From Zygnema cylindricum (Eukaryota; Streptophyta; Zygnematophyceae; Zygnematales; Zygnemataceae): a stretch of 64,000 bases of DNA. The DNA lies in contig JBBHKE010001856.1 of the NCBI GenBank assembly GCA_037447655.1, forward strand, positions 670,310-734,309, given 5' to 3'. The position numbers and the translations under genes are program-made. The notes below the pieces were generated by a model. It worked only from the letters and a program-made list of their open reading frames with translations. It was not told the origin of the DNA and made no database searches. Of this stretch, positions 21,369 through 33,046 are shown one piece after another (the stretch's first letter is position 1; each line of letters opens with the position of its first letter).

Positions 21369-23111
21369 TCAATCTTTAATTTCAGACCATACTTCTCCTT
21401 GAAGAAAATTAACTTATGGGAAGGCACAGGTATGGTCATCATATCTGCTACCATCTCACTATCTTGTCGTTACTCTAAATTGATTATTTTGTTTTCTACT
21501 TTCTCTCTAACAAAGCTAAGTCTGATGTCCATGTGTTTGACTTTAAAATGATGTTTAGGATGGAAGAAATAGCGATTGTCGCCTGATTATCACAAAAAAA
21601 TTCTACACACCACTCTTAAGGTGACCAAGCTCACCCAAAAAAAGACTTGACCCACATCAATTCTTTTACAGCAGAGCAAGAGGCCATATACTCAGCCTCC
21701 ATGGTGGACAGAGCAATAACTTTTTGCTGTTTGCAACTCCAACAGCAAGCCCTATCACCCACGTATAATACATATCCAGAAGTGCATCTCCTTATCGGAG
21801 CATCACCATAACTAAAATCACTCCTAGTAGTGATGTCAGTATTCTCCCCACCCAAATGCAACCATAGATCCCTTGTTCCTATCAAATATATAAGGACTCT
21901 CTTAGCTGCCTCCCAATCCCTCTTAGTGGGAGCATTTAGACTTCTACTCAGCACTCCTACTGCTGCAGCTAAATCCAGCCCGGTACAATTCATAAAATAG
22001 ATTAGACTTCCCACTACTTGTCAGTAACGAATAGTCTGCATGAACTTCTATTCTTCAGGATATAATTTCGCGTCTAAGACTATGACTCCTTCTTCCTCAC
22101 TCCCCTCACTTCCCTTCTTCAACTCCATTAGAGTTGTACAACTATTAGCTTTATCCATTTGAAAATTTTCAAGCATGTTCCCTATTGCTTCTTTTTGAGT
22201 CAATCTTATAATTTTTCTTTTTTTTGGTCTCCCTCTACTTGAATTCCCAAAATATATTTTGCTCCCCCCATATCCTTCATTTCAAATCTCCCTTTAAAAT
22301 CGGTTTTCAGTTAATTAAATTTTTCCATTGATTTACTTAAAACAAACAAATCATCAACATAAATTGCAATAAATATAAACCTTCCTCATCTTCGAAAAAC
22401 ATAGATTGAGTGATCTGAGCTGATCCGGATATATCCCAGACCGGTAAGAAACTCATCAAGCTTCTTATTCCACTGTCGAGTCGCCTGTTTCAAACCATAA
22501 AGAGATTTGATCAGCCGACATACCTTACTCTCCTCTCCTTCCTCCACAAACCCTTCGGGTTGTCGCATGAAGATCTCCTCTTCCAATTCTCTATGCAAAA
22601 AGGCTGTCTTGATGTCCATTTGGTGCACTTCCATGTCTTTCGCTGCTGTTAGGCTGAGAAGTATGCGGACGGAGGGAAATTTGACCACCGGGCCAAAGGT
22701 TTCCTCGTAGTCAATTCCCTCCTTTTGTGTAAATCCCTTTGCCACTAATCTGGCCTTGTAGCGCTCGATTGTGTTATCTGGGTTCAATTTTAATTTGAAA
22801 ACCCACTTACACCCAATTCGCTTTCGGTAAGGTGGACAATCCACCAGCTCCCAAGTATCGGCTGCTATAATTGAGGCCATCTCCTCATTGATGGCTGTCT
22901 TCCACCGATTTCTTTCTGGACAATTCATCGCCTCTCCATAAGTTTCAAGTTCATCTTGATGAGATAGTTTAGTTACCTTGTTATTAACCTGTTTTTCTTC
23001 CAATGTTTTGCTACTTCTCCTTCCCCCTTCAAAATCTGAGGCCGGAATTGATGGTTCTTGTGAATTCTTTCGAAAACTCGGCTTCTCCCCTATCCATTGA
23101 TTCCAAATCAA
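21369..23111 (-). pseudogene. Element E reverse transcriptase and RNase H remnant
   Basis: Minus-strand RVT_2 and RNase H of family II. The longest piece (22386-23111) runs from the linker (SDFEGGRRSSK) through WELVDCPPYRKRIGCKWVFKLKL, RLVAKGFTQKEGIDYEETFGP, HQMDIKTAFLHRELEEE and SLYGLKQATRQWN to SSDHSIYVF. A frameshift lies just before the YVDD region (about 22340-22385). RNase H (21631-22014) keeps SLIYFMNCT, SYGDAPIRRC and TMEAEYMASC but loses its frame at the C-terminus. The order and sequence match element C. Not translatable as one product. Confidence 0.88.
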
Positions 23112-24060
23112 TTTCCACCACGTCTTCCGCTTCGCCTTGAGTTGTCACAGGAGTTTCCACAACCGAGTCCTTTTCGGTGTGATTTGTACCTGCAAGAATG
23201 TCATCTTCTCTAAAAGCTGGATAGTTAGGAAGCTCAAAGTCTTCGGAATTTTGTGACTCAAATCTGATTTTTACTGACTTTGTATATTTGAAGGGATCCA
23301 CGGTCTTTCCTTCATCCATTACTACTAGATGATTTACTAAGATTATATCTTCCCTTTTTAGATCGTAAACTCTATATCCTTTAACATCCTCATCATATCC
23401 TAATAAGTATCCCAGTTTTTCTTTAGGATCTAGCTTCCAATTAGACCGATCTATATCTAGACTGAATACTTGACTGTCAAAAACCTTTAAGTGAGATATG
23501 TTTGGTTTCCAGCCTTTCCATCTCTCATAAGGTGTTTGATCTTTTATAGTTGAAGTAAGAACTCTATTTTTGAGGTAATTAGCTTAGTTTATTGTTTCTG
23601 CCCAAAACCTTTTTCCTATCTTTTTATCTTACAACATACTTCTAGCACTATCACTTAGTGTTCTATTTAACCTTTCAGCTACCCCATTCTGTTCACGGTT
23701 TTTTGGAATTGTCTTTTGGTGTTGAACCCCATCTTCCCTCAGAAAATCCTCAAACTGGTTAGAAGTATACTCTCCACCATTGTCACTCCTTATTATCTTG
23801 ATTGGAGTTTCATGGAGTTTTTTGCTCTATGCTAGATATTGTCTAAAACAATCTTGAACTTCGGACTTGTTTTTCAAAAAATACACTCGAGAATACTAAG
23901 ACCAATCATCAGTGATAGTCTTCATAAATCTCTTCCCCCACGGTGAGGGCACTTTAGCCCGTCCCCAAATATCTCTGTGTACTAGATCTAGAATTTTTTC
24001 TCCCTTATAGGTGGCTGTTTTACGAAAGGGTAATCTGTGTGTTTTACCTTAAGCACATCC
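23112..24060 (-). pseudogene. Element E integrase remnant
   Basis: Minus-strand integrase core and C-terminal part, closely matching element C but with several stops and small indels. Recognisable pieces are the YKGEKI...HRDIWGR-like start near 23960-24010, the SDNGGEYTSNQFE block near 23760-23800, the QNGVAERLNRTL block near 23660-23690 and the GYRVYDLKREDIIL block near 23340-23390. A 97-codon open piece (23029-23319) is the acidic linker toward reverse transcriptase. It sits between E's protease (24061 onward) and its reverse transcriptase. No intact catalytic domain remains. Confidence 0.83.
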
Positions 24061-25722
24061 ACTACAATCACTTATATTATCATTCTCACTGAACTTAATC
24101 CCTTCCACCACTCCCATCTTTTTCATCTCTCTTAACTTGTCTAGATTCACATGCCCAAGCCTCTTATGCCACATCATAATATCATGAACACCAGCATAAT
24201 AAAGTTTCTTCGTTTCATTACTTAAAATCAGCCTAAACATCCCATGGCTACCTTTCTCAGCAATGAAATAGACATCCTCCTCAAAACTAGCAGTAAAGAC
24301 TCCTTCCCTAGTGCTAGTGAAAAAACCCTTATCATCTAATACAGATGTAGAGATAAGGTTTTTGTTCAGCTCCGGATTAAACGATACATCGGAGAATGTT
24401 ACTATCGATGTCTTTCCTTCTACTAACACTTTCAGATCTACCGATCCTACAAGAGTAGTGGTGACTATCTTCCCATCCCTGTACTTTATCTCTACGGTGG
24501 GAATCTTTCTTTTCTTAGTGAACGGGTGCCTATACTTACACATGTGCATGGAGGCACCTGAATCTATAATCTAGCCTGCTTCCATTTCAATCCACCGAAA
24601 GCACATTTTTGCCTATGTGGAATTTCGACCTCGTTTTTCGCCTCCAACTCCTCAACCAAAAGGAGCTCATCGTCCTCGTCCTCGGATTCCGCCTCAAGTA
24701 CCTGTGTGACAAGGGTCTTTTTTTTTCCTCTCGTGGTACCACCGGTCTGCCCCTCCTTTATTCGAAGCTCGGTTAGCTTAGTGCACTCTGCTATATAGTG
24801 CCCTGGCTTCTTACAAAAATGACATAAACCTTTGGGAGCCCTTGGTTCGAGTTCGTCGGTTTGATTTTTTTTGCTCCCTCCTCCCATAGTTTCCGACCGG
24901 TTTCTAGGATTCCTTGTTCCTCTAATCGGTCGAAGTTGCCAAGGCTTGGCCATTCTTTCCTCCCCTTCGGATCTCAATTGTATTCTTCCGAACGAGAATC
25001 ATCCCTACCACTGAGTTCCATATCCACCTTGAGTCCGGCAAGGCCAGCACACGGTTGTTTATGTTCTCGATCTCATCGGGTAACTTCATCAGTAAACAAT
25101 TAAACTTTTTTTTTTCACTAAAATCTTTTCCCGCACTCTCTAGCTCCATGAAGAGTGTAGCAAGCTCATAGCAAAAATCCAACATCTTTCCCCCTTTGTA
25201 TACATACTCCTTAACTTTCTGATCAGCCAACTGTTGTTGCTGAATCGTACCACTTTGGTACATCTCTATGAGAGCCATCCAAAGATTGGATGCCCTTTCT
25301 ACCTGCAAATGAGGACATGCAAGTCTTTAAGTGAGATGGCGTAGGATGAAGTGCTTTGCCGCCATATTGTTGAAGTCCCTGGTTTCAGTATCATTCTCCT
25401 CGTTCCTTGGAATAGGTGACATGAATGCTGAACTAGTTGCTATTGGTGTGGTCGCCTCCTTCTCCTTTCCTTTGTCCACCACCTCTCGTTCTTTTGTTTC
25501 CTTCGTTGAAGGTGGATCCTCTTTCTTGTTGAATCTGCTTCCTCTAAACCTTGGAGGAATTCCAAGACTTGATAGAGGCCCCAACCGTCCACTCACTATC
25601 CCCCAAAACCTTTTTTCGTATAGAGCTCCTATCATCATACTTTCCCAGTATATGAAGCCAGTTCCATTAAAGATTGGTACCATAGAGGGTGGGCCCATAA
25701 TCTGAAACTCTGAGACCTCCAT
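24049..25722 (-). pseudogene. Element E gag and protease
   Basis: Read on the minus strand from ATG 25722, inside the 5' LTR: EFQIMGPPSMVPIFNGTGFIYW, up to a stop at 25327 where element C has Gln in RHLTQRLACP. Later pieces give IQQQQLADQ and LMKLPDEIEN (24922-25308). The CCHC knuckle CHFCKKPGHYIAEC comes next, then the acidic tail (24564-24977) and the protease/pre-integrase piece (24049-24549: SGASMHMC, WHKRLGHVNLDKL, CSGCA). The Trp before IIDSGA is a stop. At least two frameshifts separate the pieces. It is the same architecture as C and D but more decayed. Confidence 0.88.
25688..25702 (-). promoter_or_regulatory. Element E primer-binding site
   Basis: On the minus strand GATTATGGGCCCACC. 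It differs at one base from the perfect anticodon-arm complement, abuts the LTR and lies in the gag frame (QIMGPP). Confidence 0.85.
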
Positions 25723-26755
25723 AAGTCCTCAGAGTGGACAGCTTCGAAGAAGCCTCTAAGATAACCCTGACCCCTTTCTATTTCCGCAAAAACAACTACC
25801 ACCCTGGTAGATAATAACTCTGACATACTTCACCTCTGTGAAGGTAAGACTCCCCTGAGTTGATAGCAAAAAGAATCTTTGAATTTCTTCCCCTGAGCTG
25901 TAATTTATGGAGGGTCAAAGTTGACCTTTTGTACAGAAGCTCTCTGGGAGAGGGGGTCCTACCTCCTAATTTTTCTAAGTCCTATCTCTCTTAAGACTCT
26001 ATCTACTGATGTACAAAGCCAATCAGAATGTAGTACCGTACACAAAAGTACAGCTGCTAGTGTACTTTCTGTACGAACACTGTACGACATGGACTAAATG
26101 TCGACATGTGGTATGTTCGGATTTGCTCCCGTAATCCTCGGAGATGCAGCGATCCAATGTAATTCCGCCACGTGTCATCCGATGTGGCGATGACCACAAA
26201 CTGCCGAAATCCTCTTCTACGATCTCGGCGTTAATTCCGGCCGTCCGATTAAAGTTATATTTAATCGTAGCCGTATTAAATACATGTGCGGTATTCTTTT
26301 CATTAAAGAAACAAATGCGCGGTATTGGTTTCTTATCCGTACCGCAATCCGTACTTTTACAATTATGGATCTATGTCTCCCGTAAACAGTTATAGTTTAA
26401 TGAATTTTCCTACTTGATAATATTTAATTTAATATCAAACCCTTATTACGTAACACTCGATAAAGACTTAACGGCTAAGGCTACCGGCTTCCGGCTGTCT
26501 GCTGACCGGTAGGTACCAGGATCAAATCTTATAGCAGGCACTTTCTTTTTAGTAAATAAACCCCTAACTAATATATAATCCCCGTAAAATTTTGGATAGC
26601 CTAGGTAGCCATGGCTCTAGCTCCCTCTCCAATTTCTCAGTGACTGCGACAAGTTTGAGCGTAGGAGAGAGAAGTTAGAGGTAGACTGCCTTGGCTTCTT
26701 TCTATATTTCTATTAAGACCTAGAAAATACTTTAAATGGACATTTAATTTCTATA
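25703..26755 (-). repeat. Element E 5' LTR
   Basis: An uninterrupted 1053-bp LTR in minus orientation, TGAAACTCTG... to ...TTTCTATA (terminal TGTAGA has become TATAGA in the sense direction). AGGACTTAG (minus) is at 25975-25983 and CCAAT (+ strand) at 26019-26023. A degenerate antisense tRNA-like block lies near 26455-26535. Confidence 0.93.
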
Positions 26756-27493
26756 GTTTGACTTTTGCAATGATTTGTCCGAACTATTTTTGGATTTGGA
26801 GAGTGCCGGAAAACAAGAGACTGAGAAAGAAAAGGTGAACACTTTGTTAATGAATTTGCCTGATGAGTATGAAAACTTTGTTAAGAGGGAAAGGATTTCC
26901 TGGATCATTGATGGATGTAGAAATCCGTGGCTGAAATGATTTTGGTCCGAGAAAATACTATTGAGATCACGAGAGGGTGAAAGAATGGTCAAGCCTAAGC
27001 TGCTGGGACTAACTAAAGGAATGAGGATTCTAATAAACCTTATAAAAACTTTAGAGGAAGAGGGAGAGAAAAACAATCGGATGACTCCGGATCTAGACTC
27101 CTAAAGGGCCTTTGTCAATTCCGTAAGAAGGCTGAGCACTACATGGCCAAGTGTACAAGAGTGACAAAGTTCAGGCTTAATGAGGGAAAGATCGGTGGAT
27201 CAACCGGAGGAAAGAAGAAGGCGCTTGTGGCAACATAAGTAACGGGAGAGAATTCCAATGACGATGATGGGGAGCTTATCCTGAATGAGTTGTTGAAGGT
27301 GAAAAACGAGCCAGAGATCTGAAGGAAGCAAAAGTGTGCCTTCGGCTGAGTGAAAGAGAAACTCGAAGAAGGTTGGATCATTGATTCCGGAGCCTCCATG
27401 TATATGTGTACAGAGAAGCATATGTTTACCAAAATGAAAAAAATCCCTATGGTAGAGGTAGAGTAAGGGGATCGGAGGATAGTGACCCCTACT
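26756..27493 (+). pseudogene. Element G gag end and protease start
   Basis: Continuation of the gag cut at 13843. It starts with the GTTTG target duplication, then reads FCNDLSELFLDLESAG, EKEKVNTLLMNLPDEYENF, a knuckle with its second Cys lost (GLCQFRKKAEHYMAKC), a basic stretch (GGKKKALVAT), an acidic stretch and the protease motif WIIDSGASMYMC. Several stops interrupt it, including ones after LVAT and before RKQKCAFG. It stops near 27493 at the edge of LTR U. Homology is to family II gag/PR (compare 15960-16680), but divergence is greater than among C, E and H. Confidence 0.85.
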
Positions 27494-28356
27494 ACAGCAA
27501 AAAGAATCTCTGAATTTGCTCCCTTGAGCAGTAAGTTATGAAGGGTCAAAGTTGACCTTTTGCGCAAACGCGGGTCCAATCTATCAAATTTTTCTAAGTG
27601 TTATCTCTCTCTAAAACATTATCTTTTGAAGTACGGCACAAATCATAATACTGTATCATATATAAAGGTATAGGTGCCAGTGTACTTTTTGTACGGTCAT
27701 TGATCGACATGGCCAACAAGTCGACACATGTCACTTTTGGATTCGTTTATGTATTCCTCCGAGATGCCGTAATCAAATGTGATTGTGCCACGTGGCAATT
27801 GATGTGATGTTGACCACAAACCGCTGAAAACCTATTCTTTGATATCGGCATGCTTCGTTGCCGTCCGATTATGGCAGATTACAATCGTGGCCGTCATAAA
27901 TACTTGCGCAATATTTGTTTCGTCTTTCAAACAAGATGCGCGATATCTGTTTCAGATGTTCCGTACGCCATACATTACAAACTGTATCTATGTCTAAATA
28001 TCTCGTTAAATGAAATAGCCTACGTGTTAACATTTATATAGCTACCAAACCTTATATCATCTAACCTTGATCTTAGACTAATTAGCTAAGGCTACTGGCT
28101 ACGAGCTAACCTGACAAACGGTAGGTTCCAGGTTCAAATCCTGGCTCCGTTATGATCTATTTTGGTAAAATCTACTAACCTAATGTCTGTCTCCGTCGGG
28201 ATAGCATAGGCGGCCATGGCTCTATCTCCCTCTCCAATTTTCAATGACTGCCACAAGTGTGGAAGCTAGAGAGAGGAGTTAGAGACAAACTGCCTCTGCT
28301 ACTTTTTTGCATTTTACAAAACTTAGAAAAAACTAAAATAACCTTTAATTTCTACA
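27494..28356 (-). repeat. LTR U, partial (family II type)
   Basis: An LTR fragment in minus orientation. The GCAAAAAGAATC...TTGACC block starts it and TTTCTACA ends it at 28356. About 150 bp are missing at the left end and no internal region follows. It carries the best tRNA-like block in the window (28070-28150). Confidence 0.78.
28070..28150 (+). other. tRNA-like block in LTR U
   Basis: GGTTCAAATCC (28131-28141) is a canonical pol III B box. CCAGG-TTCAAAT-CCTGG (28128-28144) is a perfect 5-bp T-arm. Upstream TTAGCTAAGGCTAC resembles an A box/D-arm. No matching acceptor stem is visible, so this is tRNA-like, not a tRNA gene. It runs antisense to the LTR. Confidence 0.55.
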
Positions 28357-28440
28357 GTTTCCAGGACCCCAATGCACTCTATTTCTGGCGGTGGGCCCTA
28401 CTCCTATGTTTCCCAGGCACGCTTGAGAGATATATGAGGA
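28357..28440. other. Unassigned 84-bp spacer
   Basis: Between LTR U and fragment K. I see no match to other sequence in the window. It does not begin with a polypurine tract, so U is not joined to its own internal region. Confidence 0.4.
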
Positions 28441-29414
28441 GATTTCGGTATATCTTCCCCAACTTGGATCTCCCTTGAATCTTCAATCACATATTCACTC
28501 ATGTCCCTCCACCTCATTCTAGGGCTCAAAATTGATTCTTATCTTCTTCATGTATTAAAAGGGATCAACTAATTTCCCTTCATCCGTGACAACTAGGTGA
28601 TTTACAAGATTAATATCTTATTTAGCTAAGTCATAGCTATATCCTTTGACATCCTCATCCTATCCCACAAAATATCCCGGTTTCCTTTTAGCATCTAGTT
28701 TCTAGTTTTTCCGATTCATGTCAAGTCTGTCAACTTGACTACCGAATACTTTCACGTGAGAAATATCTATTTTCCTTCCAACCCATCTCTCATAAGGTGT
28801 CATTCCTTTCACAACTGTAGTAAGGACTCTAAAACCTTTTTCCTATCTTCTTGTCAGCCAGCTTATCTCTTACAGTCTGGTTCAACCACTTTGCTACACC
28901 ATTTTGTTCTAGATTTTTTGGTACATTTTTGTGATGCTAAACTCTTTCATTCCTCAAGTATTTTTCAAATTGGTTAGAGGTATATTCTCCCCCATAGTCG
29001 CTCTTTTTTTTAATAGGGGTTTTGTGCAACTTCTCACCCTAGGCTAAAATCTTAGAAGTAAGTTGGTGTTTTAGACTTTGTTTTTAGGAAGTAAACTCTA
29101 GAGTATCTAGACCAATTTTTAGTAATTCTCAACATAAACCTTTTCCCTCCGACCGAAGGTATTTTTGCCGGTCCCCAAATTTCTGTGTGGACGAGATCTA
29201 GTACTTTCTCACCTCTATACGTGGCAATTTTTGGGATACGGGAGTATGTGAGCCTTACCTTGGGCTTTGCCACTAGAATCATCTATCATTTCATTATCCC
29301 CAAACTGAATGCATACTACTACACCAAGCTTCTTCATTTCTTTCAGCCTATCAAAATGCACATGCCCCAATCGCTTATGCCAAATCATCAAGTTTGGGAC
29401 ACCAACATAGTAAG
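28441..29414 (-). pseudogene. Fragment K: integrase and pre-integrase
   Basis: Minus-strand internal fragment most like element D. The linker (compare 39840-39960) is at the left end. Integrase core and C-terminal pieces follow toward the right (SRYSRVYFLKTKS, VHTEIWGPAKIPSVGGKRFM), then the pre-integrase block with the zinc site near 29230-29400. Many stops and small deletions are present, and the SDNGGEY region is degraded. It lacks gag, reverse transcriptase, RNase H and LTRs. The right end is cut by the LTR of element L at 29415, after the sequence CATAGTAAG, which in element D continues into further coding sequence. Confidence 0.78.
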
Positions 29415-30375
29415 TGTTCTTCTATGACTACTTGCACAAGTGGAGCAGCAGCAATAGTTGTAGAAGTAGACATGTTTCTTAGCAGAAGGTAACAAAAATC
29501 CTACAAACAACAATTTACCCAACAGTATAAAACAAGACTTACAAGTCTAATTGATATCAAATTCAACATACCAACTCACCACCATACACACTGCCAATAC
29601 CCAAAATTGCAGCACAATTGGTCTAGTAACCATAAGATATGTAGACTGCAAGTTTCTCAAAAACTCTCATATATATTTTTATATTCCCAAAACTGGATAC
29701 CAAAATATTTATAAGTCCTAAACTTTATACATTGAGTGAGTATATATTGCCCACTGACTAATCAGGTGTCTATACCTCGAATAGTGGTATAGTACTCTAG
29801 TATGACAGAGTACCCAAACGTACTTCTAAAACCTTTTTCCATATAGCCTAACGCTGAATAGTAAACACTATTTACTAATTCACTACATGTCAAAAATGTG
29901 TTACTTCAAGTATTCACAATTTGGCGCCGTACACATTATGTTGCTTCTTAGTCAGTAACAGTCAAATAATTCCACCCGCTATGGTTAATCTTGTACGATT
30001 TATCTGGAGTGCTTAAGAAGCACCTTGTCACCCGTGGTCCTCACTTGAATCGTGACCGTCCGTATGGTTGAAATCTGCATCTATTGCTTGTCTATTACAA
30101 TTGATTTTTTAGCTGTTCAATTTTCTTTCCGTCCATCAGATTTGTGGAAAAAACTCGTTCGATGTACGACATGTGTTCAGAGCCATTCGGTAATACCTAC
30201 GATATGTTCAAATGCTGACACGTGTTTATGTGATTGTATCATACACTCTAAAGTCATTTTTTCATTGTCACACTATTTTAGGTAAGTATTACAACAAACC
30301 TAACCCAAAATTATTCTAAGTTATAAACCTCCCCTCACAACTCTATCTACAAAGGATAAAGCTTTAAAAATAACA
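29415..30375 (-). repeat. Element L 3' LTR
   Basis: 961 bp, TGTTCTTCTATGAC... to ...AAATAACA. In the sense direction it ends with the same gag start codons (MSTSTT...) seen in element B's LTR. This confirms that gag initiation within the LTR is a family I trait. Confidence 0.88.
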
Positions 30376-30392
30376 CTCCCCTAAAGCTTTAT
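30356..30392 (-). promoter_or_regulatory. Element L polypurine tract within an inverted repeat
   Basis: ATAAAGCTTTA (30356-30366, LTR) and TAAAGCTTTAT (30382-30392, internal) form a perfect 11-bp inverted repeat. The purine tract GGGGAG and the LTR edge lie in a 15-base loop. Confidence 0.8.
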
Positions 30393-32090
30393 ACTTAGTG
30401 TTTTACTCAGCCAATATCATTTGTGCAGAACTGTAATTTAGATGTAGGCAGAGCTCTACTTAGCATATCTGCAACCTTATTTTTATCAGGCAAATAACAA
30501 AATTTTATGACTTTAGCAAACACCTTTTCTCAAACAAAATGCAGTTTGAAATCCATGTGCTTACTCTTAAAGTGGTGGCTGAGATCGAAGGCGATAGCAA
30601 TGGCTCTTTGGTTGTCACACTAGATGACTTGAGGACCAGTCTCCATGTGTCCTAATTCCTATAAAAGTGCGTTAACCCATAGGTTTTCTTTGAGTGCACA
30701 ACTTGTTGCCATATATTCTGACTCCATGGTTGACTAGGCAGTGACCTTATGAAGTTTTTTGTTCCAGCTTCAGGTTCCATTTGAAATCTTCAAAACAAAT
30801 CTGGTAGTTGATTTTTTGCTACGTATGTCGCCATAGCTAGCATCAATCTAAGTTTGTTGCTTGACTTCTCCTCCTCCAAGGACAAGTTTGAGATTCCGAG
30901 TTCCTACCAGGTATCTCATAACACCACTTTTTGCAGCTTCCTAGTCTTCTTTTTTCGGATTCTGCAGACTTCTACTTAAAGCACCAACATCAGTTGCAAT
31001 ATCGGGCTTTCATAAAATAAATGAGGCTACCAACTACCTGCCTATATGGTTTTGAAGTTATAAACTCCTTCTCCCCGAACTCTAGACTCTCAATAACATA
31101 AATATGTGAATCAGAGTCACTTCTTTATAATTTTTGCCTGTTTTCCATTGGAGTTACACATCCTTTACCTTCTTTCATTTCAAACTTTTCCAGCATTGAA
31201 CATATAGCCTCTTTTTGAGTTAGCATTATCTGTTTCTTATTCTTATCTCTCTCTACTTGTATCCCTAAGATATAAAAGGCCTCACCGAGGTCTTTCATTT
31301 AAAATCTGGATTTTAAGGCTTCGTTAATACGGTCATAGATTTGTTCATAAATTCAAAGATTTGTTGATAAACAGCAGATCATCTACATACACATCATTGT
31401 TGATTATTCCATCTTCACCGTGCATAACATAAAGAGAATGATTTGAACTAATTCTTTTAAATCCTAGTCTAGTTAGGAATTCATCCAGCTTTAGGTTCTA
31501 TTGTCTAGGGGCCTGTTTCAGCCTATACAAATATTTCATCAATTTACATACTAGTTCCTCCCTCCATTTCTATTCATACATTTTTGGTTGCTGCATATAG
31601 ATAGTTTCTTCAAGCTCTCCATGCAAGAAATCCATTTTAACATCCATTTGGAGAACTTCCATATTTTCAATTGCAGCTAGACTTAACAGAATTCTGAAAG
31701 TTGGAAACCTTACCACTGGAGAGAAGGTCTCCTCAAAGTCAATTCCTTCTTTCTGGTTCTAGCCTTTGGCCACAACTCTGGCCTTATATCTTTCAATGAT
31801 GCCATCGGGGTTCAATTTCACTTTGAATACCCATTTGGTGCCAATGGTTTTTCTGTTCGGAGGAAGATCCACCAACTCCTAGGTTTCAGCCTCCATAATA
31901 GACTTTATTTCGTCATTTGCAACCTCGATTGAGTGAGTTCTTTCCGGTAATGAGAAGGCCACCCGAATGGTCAGAGGTTCCTCCGAGGCTATAGAGAATG
32001 CATAGTGTGAACTTGATTGCTAACGCCTGCTAGATCTCCTTCCCACGGAAATTCTGAGGCAAGGACCGATATATGTCTTAGGTTCCTCGC
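30393..32090 (-). pseudogene. Element L reverse transcriptase and RNase H remnant
   Basis: Minus-strand RVT_2 and RNase H related to element B. No long open frame is left, but the order is clear. A reverse transcriptase start with WVFKVKLN-like and ERYKA-like blocks is near 31790-31860. The HQMDVK-like block is near 31640-31660 and a KQAPRQWN-like block near 31490-31530. A degraded active-site region lies near 31380-31420, with a short duplication of the KSMDE-like segment. RNase H (30400-31010) has SYGDI and CDNQ-like blocks. Stops occur roughly every 100-200 bp. It is flanked by the polypurine tract and L's integrase. Confidence 0.75.
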
Positions 32091-33046
32091 TGGGCTTGTA
32101 ACTTATTGCGTTTGCTCTTGGAGTGGTTCAGCTTGCACCATCTGAGTTTGAAAAGGAACTTGAGGTTCTGAAGATAGTGGAATTGCAAGATGTTGTTGAA
32201 AAGATGGAAAATAAACTGTCCTCTGTGTATAAAAAAAAACATATTCTTGTGATTTTTCCTCAGCCTGATATTCTTGCATGCTTAAAAGATCTAGTGAAAC
32301 TTCCTCATCCTTTATAATAATGTTTCTAGACACAATTATTTTTTTCTTATCAAAAACATATACTCTGTAACCCTTTGAATTATCATCATACCCCATAAAA
32401 GTACCCGATAATCCTTTCGATTCCATTTTCCAAGTATTTGGTGATGTGTTCAAAATAAAGCATTTACTTGCGAATACTTTAATATGACTTACTTCAATTT
32501 TTTGACGTGGCCAGAGTTTAAAAGGTGTGAAGCTAACCGACCTTGAACCAATTCTATTTTTGATATAAACTGCAAAATTAAGGGCCCAAGCCCAGAATTT
32601 CATATCAACATTCTTATTTGCAAGCATAAATGTAGCACATTCTGCAATAGTCTTGTTCAATCTTTCTGAAACACCATTTTGTTGAAGCGTGTAAGGAACC
32701 GTGAGCTGGCGACTTACACCCTCATCTAGAAGAAACTTTTCAAAATCCTTCGACATATATTCTCGTCCATTGTCCGATCTGAGTTACATAATCGGAACAA
32801 CTTGCAGCCTTTCCGCCCAAGCTTTTTAGTGTTTGAAGTGTCCGAACACTTCACTCTTTTCTTTCATCAAGTAAACCTTTGTGAATCTTGATAAGTCACC
32901 CGTTAACGCAACCATAAAATAAACCATCCCAGCACAAGGCACTTGAGCTGGTCCGAAAAAATCTGAATGGATTAGTTGCAAGACCTTTGTAGATCCATGA
33001 TCTGATTTCTGTGGAAACGACAGCTTATGGATCCTTCCTAAAGAGT
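32091..33046 (-). pseudogene. Element L integrase
   Basis: A 217-residue open piece (32103-32756) gives the second half of integrase: QQNGVSERLNKT (catalytic Glu kept), KNRIGSRSVSFTPFKLW, the HIKVFASKCFIL block, GYDDNSKGYRVY and a Gln-rich tail. Upstream (32757-33046) lie the degraded SDNGREY-like motif, FTKVYLMKEKSEVFGHFKH, IHSDFFGPAQVP (the first catalytic Asp kept) and SLGRIHKLSFPQ. There is a stop before KAW at about 32827. Close to element B integrase (5754-6520). Not functional as read. Confidence 0.85.

Larger units (their letters stand above)
13844..26755 (-). mobile_element. Element E: family II Copia, carrying nested element C
   Basis: A minus-strand Copia element with complete ends. 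The 3' LTR is on the left (13844-14379 plus 20829-21351, split by C), the internal region is 21352-25702 and the 5' LTR is 25703-26755. The target duplication GTTTG is exact (13839-13843 and 26756-26760). It landed in gag of element G. Gag-Pol is heavily damaged. Without the nested C, E would be about 6.5 kb. Confidence 0.93.
29415..33046 (-). mobile_element. Element L: family I Copia, 5' part deleted
   Basis: A minus-strand family I element with a complete 3' LTR (29415-30375), polypurine tract, RNase H, reverse transcriptase and integrase. It stops at about 33046 inside the pre-integrase zinc site (SLGRIHKL). Protease, gag, PBS and 5' LTR are missing and replaced by unrelated block M1, so no right target duplication can be found. 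Confidence 0.85.
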
